Origin: Neodiprion pinetum
Lineage: Eukaryota > Arthropoda > Insecta > Hymenoptera > Diprionidae
Assembly (NCBI RefSeq): GCF_021155775.2
Contig: NC_060232.1
Coordinates: 39,970,089 to 40,034,088, forward strand
Reading direction: 5' to 3'
Length of the DNA: 64,000 nucleotides
The notes beneath the pieces are model-generated. The model did not search any database. It was given only the letters and a program-made list of their open reading frames with translations, and was not told the DNA's origin. The position numbers and the translations under genes were made by a program. Shown here one piece after another: positions 61,178 through 64,000 of this stretch; within the stretch, counting starts at the first letter, position 1, and each line of letters opens with the position of its first letter.

Positions 61178-64000
61178 GGTAATGTCAAGACGTCAACGAA
61201 TATTACTAAAGAGTTTTGAATGACGCTACATCGGGCAAGATACCGTAGGTATAGCAAATTGCAGATGCTCAAAACCCCGAGATGTAACCGATACATCTGA
61301 ACTGCATCTTTGAACGGTAACGAGACTCAGTGGTTTTCGTATTACCCTCGTGTCTCTTTGTCTCCTCGGACCGAGCCCCTATCGTTCATTGTTTTCCTTC
61401 TTCGCGTCATTATCACGTTTCACAATACGTATACCTACGTATCTCTTATCCACCACCCCATAATACCGGATCGTTTAGAGTTTCAAACACCGTCTACTGC
61501 GGCCTGATGCAAGACCCAATTCCTGACACCTCAAGGTACAGTTGAAGCGAACATTTTTCGGTGATTTGAAACTGCGGGTCGGTTAAGAATGAAGAGAAAC
61601 AAGCAGGCACATGTACAATCCAGGTGTGGTCCATTTCTTGGCCAAGTTTCACAGGTTGAGACCCTCGCCTTTTCTCCCACAGCATCCATAGTCCTAGGCT
61701 TGCAGCAGGTATGTAGCCGGCACCGTATCTCCGCCATGCCTACCTAGACTGACCCGCAGACTATGTGGCCGGATATTGGAATCGATTGTTGGTCGTTAAA
61801 CGTCAAGAAGAATCGTCTAGTCATCCAGCAGCCCTTCGACCCGACAAACAACCATGAAAGCACTAGGAGGGCGGCAGAGAACCGAACTCCCTTGGACTGC
61901 TGCTGGTGCTGGCGATCAACTCCCTGCTTCTCCACGGTTTTTTATTTCAATTGGTTTCGTGTTGCCAGCTGAGAGAAGGGAAACCCTCATTATGATGCGT
62001 CAGTCCAGCCAGTCGCCGCGCCCTTGCCAACCACATTACAGAGTGCATGGGGGAAGAGAAGCTTGACCTGAGAGTTACGACCAGATCTTTTTCATGTCCT
62101 TATACTGCCTGAGGTACCAAGTTCTCGGTTGGTTAGATTCCACCTCTACGTGGACAGAGCAGCTTCAATTATCTCGGAGACCAGACTAGGAACTCTATGT
62201 CTATGTCGCCCACCTGATTTCGATTAATCAGTACCAGATGTCTATAATTCACATTTTTTTAAGGCGTCGTGAAGAAAAACTGCATTCGACTATGAGCTTG
62301 TATCTGCGGAAGGTACCTACTATATATATGCACTACAAGCTCTCTCTTTCTCTCTTACGTTGATCAATTGGAAACGGTTCAACGACCGGATCCAATGCTT
62401 CACCGTTCTTTGGGAACTGGGAATAAGCGAGGCGAGATATCTGCAACGACTCGCGATTCGCCACCCACACGGCTACGTCCCACGTCTCGATTTCGCACCG
62501 GCTTTACTGATGCAAGTCAAACTGCTATTCGCAGCCACGTGAAGTGCACCGTAGCTTGGAAGCCGCAGGTTGAGATTTGAAATTAGGACTGATCGACTCT
62601 GGAAGAGTTCTAAAAAATTGCAGATGACGAATTCGTCTTCCCAGATAAAATTGTGCAGACTTCCTGATACGACCTGAAGCTATTCCAGGTATAGGTTGAG
62701 AGATGTTTACCCTGCACCTGCGGACCTCGAGACGTGAGTTTTGACGCACCGGGCCGAAAAGGGAAAATAAACACCCGAGATTGGGAACAAAATTTACATC
62801 GTGGTGGTGTTCAGCGGGCAATAATAATTCGTTCTTGGAGCAGCGGCGGAAACGAGCCGCTCCTTGGACTATAGCCTAGCCTAGAACGGAAATTGAGGGT
62901 GTTGCGAGACGACACCCTCGGCAATGAGCTGCCTCCTCGACGACGCGTGGGCTGGGCGTCTTCCATTGCAGATGGGCAATTCTCGAGCATTTCGAAATGA
63001 CTCGGTTCAAAGTTGACCTACCATTGGCCGGATTGTAACCTGCGTTCCAGAAATGATTCATAACATATACCTACGTAAATATTATAATGTTTTGTCTGGG
63101 ACTGCTGTTCACACATGCTACTAGAAACAACAAACAATCATTTTAGTATGGGTGGGTTTGGGTTAAGACAATCACGAGAAATCTCTGTTTATTAATCGTT
63201 CCAACGTGTTATACCTTCGTTGGATATGTTCACGTCTATGAAAATAGACGCATAGACCCCGCAACGCGTAACCCCGAGTCATATTCTTTTATCATTTTTT
63301 TTTTTCTTCTAGACTTCGTCTGAAATGATTCAAGGACAAGACTTGAACTACGAACGTTGGGTTGATGCATACACCGAGCACAATTAATCGCGTACTCGGG
63401 AAAAGTTGGGTCAACTCGTAATCAGAGCATCATTCATCCATCCCAGTGTTACGAGTCAGGTATAAATAGCTGGTCTTTGACTGGTTTATTTGTTTATTTT
63501 TTTTTTTTTTTACCAGCAATTTGTACCCTGCTTAACTACTGAAAATTTTTAATGGCCTCATGTCATGCAACTCGCCATATGCGGAGAAACTTTTGTGGAC
63601 AGAAGTTCAAGGACAACTTTTTCATTTACCCTCCCAAACTTTGCTTGTAATACGTATATATTTAATACGCGGTGAATCAAGATTTCGAACCGTTTACTTT
63701 GCCGAGGTAGGATATTTACACGATTTTCCACGCTACACAAGCACCGTAAGATTGAAATTTTTATACGCTTTCCCTCGAGTTAATGGAGATTTATCATCGG
63801 CATGCTCTTGAGGGTATTTTCTTCCATTTCGATAATAAATATCGGTAGACACCTGAGATTGTAACCGGATAACGCGACCGTATCCTGCTATAGAAGCATG
63901 CATACGTCTATGTAATGTAGATACTTAACTCGTTCCACCTTAACGTTAACCCACCAAATAACTTGGTTAACACTTAAAAACGTTACAGACATTTATTTAT
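61178..64000. other. GC-richer region, no confirmed gene
   Basis: Several open frames with mixed composition occur (for example 62350-62577 plus and 62876-63061 minus), but none has paired splice sites. A strong pyrimidine tract and acceptor (CTTCTAG, ending 63312) precedes a 24-codon frame starting TSSEMIQGQDL that ends in TAA. It does not match the phase of the orphan exon donor, so it was not called. Confidence 0.35.

Noticed and set aside
62350..62577. Open frame with disordered-protein look (VDQLETVQRPDP)
   Set aside because: The pyrimidine tract at its start is not followed by an AG acceptor and the possible donor (CAG|GTTGAG) is weak.
63313..63387. Strong acceptor followed by a 24-codon frame ending in TAA
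   Set aside because: Its open phase is 0, while the only upstream exon (57442-57625) leaves phase 1; no other partner found.
1..64000. CRISPR arrays, bacterial operons, phage
   Set aside because: No regular spaced repeats, no Shine-Dalgarno-led gene runs; introns and poly(A) signals show a eukaryotic nuclear sequence.

Overview
This is an animal nuclear window, almost certainly from an insect. It carries multi-exon genes with short GT-AG introns, AT-rich intergenic DNA, microsatellites and small inverted-repeat transposons, and the proteins are close to insect forms. A hymenopteran is my best guess, but nothing in the sequence proves it. All gene models were built by hand by joining open exons whose splice sites and reading phases agree. 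No alignment was run.

Left half (1-39.6 kb) is gene-dense. A hAT-type MITE with an 8-bp target-site duplication lies at 650-1047. An unrecognised basic/acidic low-complexity protein gene (+) follows at 1.1-4.8 kb. Next come DNA ligase IV (-, 6.6-10.3 kb, 10 exons, 930 aa) and, directly upstream on the same strand, the TFIIIC subunit GTF3C3/TFIIIC102 (-, 10.6-14.4 kb, 4 exons, one a GC-AG intron almost filled by an inverted-repeat element). Head-to-head with it is site-1 protease MBTPS1 (+, 16.2-21.8 kb, 12 exons, 1133 aa), convergent with RTF2 (-, 23.6-24.8 kb, 3 exons, 286 aa). V-ATPase subunit C (Vha44/ATP6V1C, +, 26.8-34.4 kb) has 7 constitutive exons (389 aa) plus a 558-nt in-frame His-rich cassette exon. 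Its 3' flank carries a 0.73-kb near-perfect foldback element. Methylthioadenosine phosphorylase (MTAP, -, 38.1-39.6 kb, 6 exons, 290 aa) closes the dense part.

Right half (40-64 kb) is gene-poor. It holds one tRNA-Glu(TTC) gene at 47.1 kb, a second degenerate foldback element at 43.5 kb and three locally duplicated inverted or tandem structures at 56.6-61.2 kb. One well-supported orphan coding exon lies at 57442-57625 (+) and ends inside a hydrophobic stretch. The simplest reading is that much of this half is the 5' part and long introns of a plus-strand membrane-protein gene whose remaining exons lie beyond the window.

The genes are housekeeping functions: double-strand break repair, Pol III transcription, SREBP/ATF6 processing, replication-fork control, vacuolar acidification and methionine salvage. 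There is no sign that they form one pathway. The most unusual items are four consecutive exons open in two frames (1.47-2.23 kb), the Vha44 cassette exon with a frame-shifted coding-like extension, the perfect 315-bp-arm hairpin, and the transposon-filled GC-AG intron.
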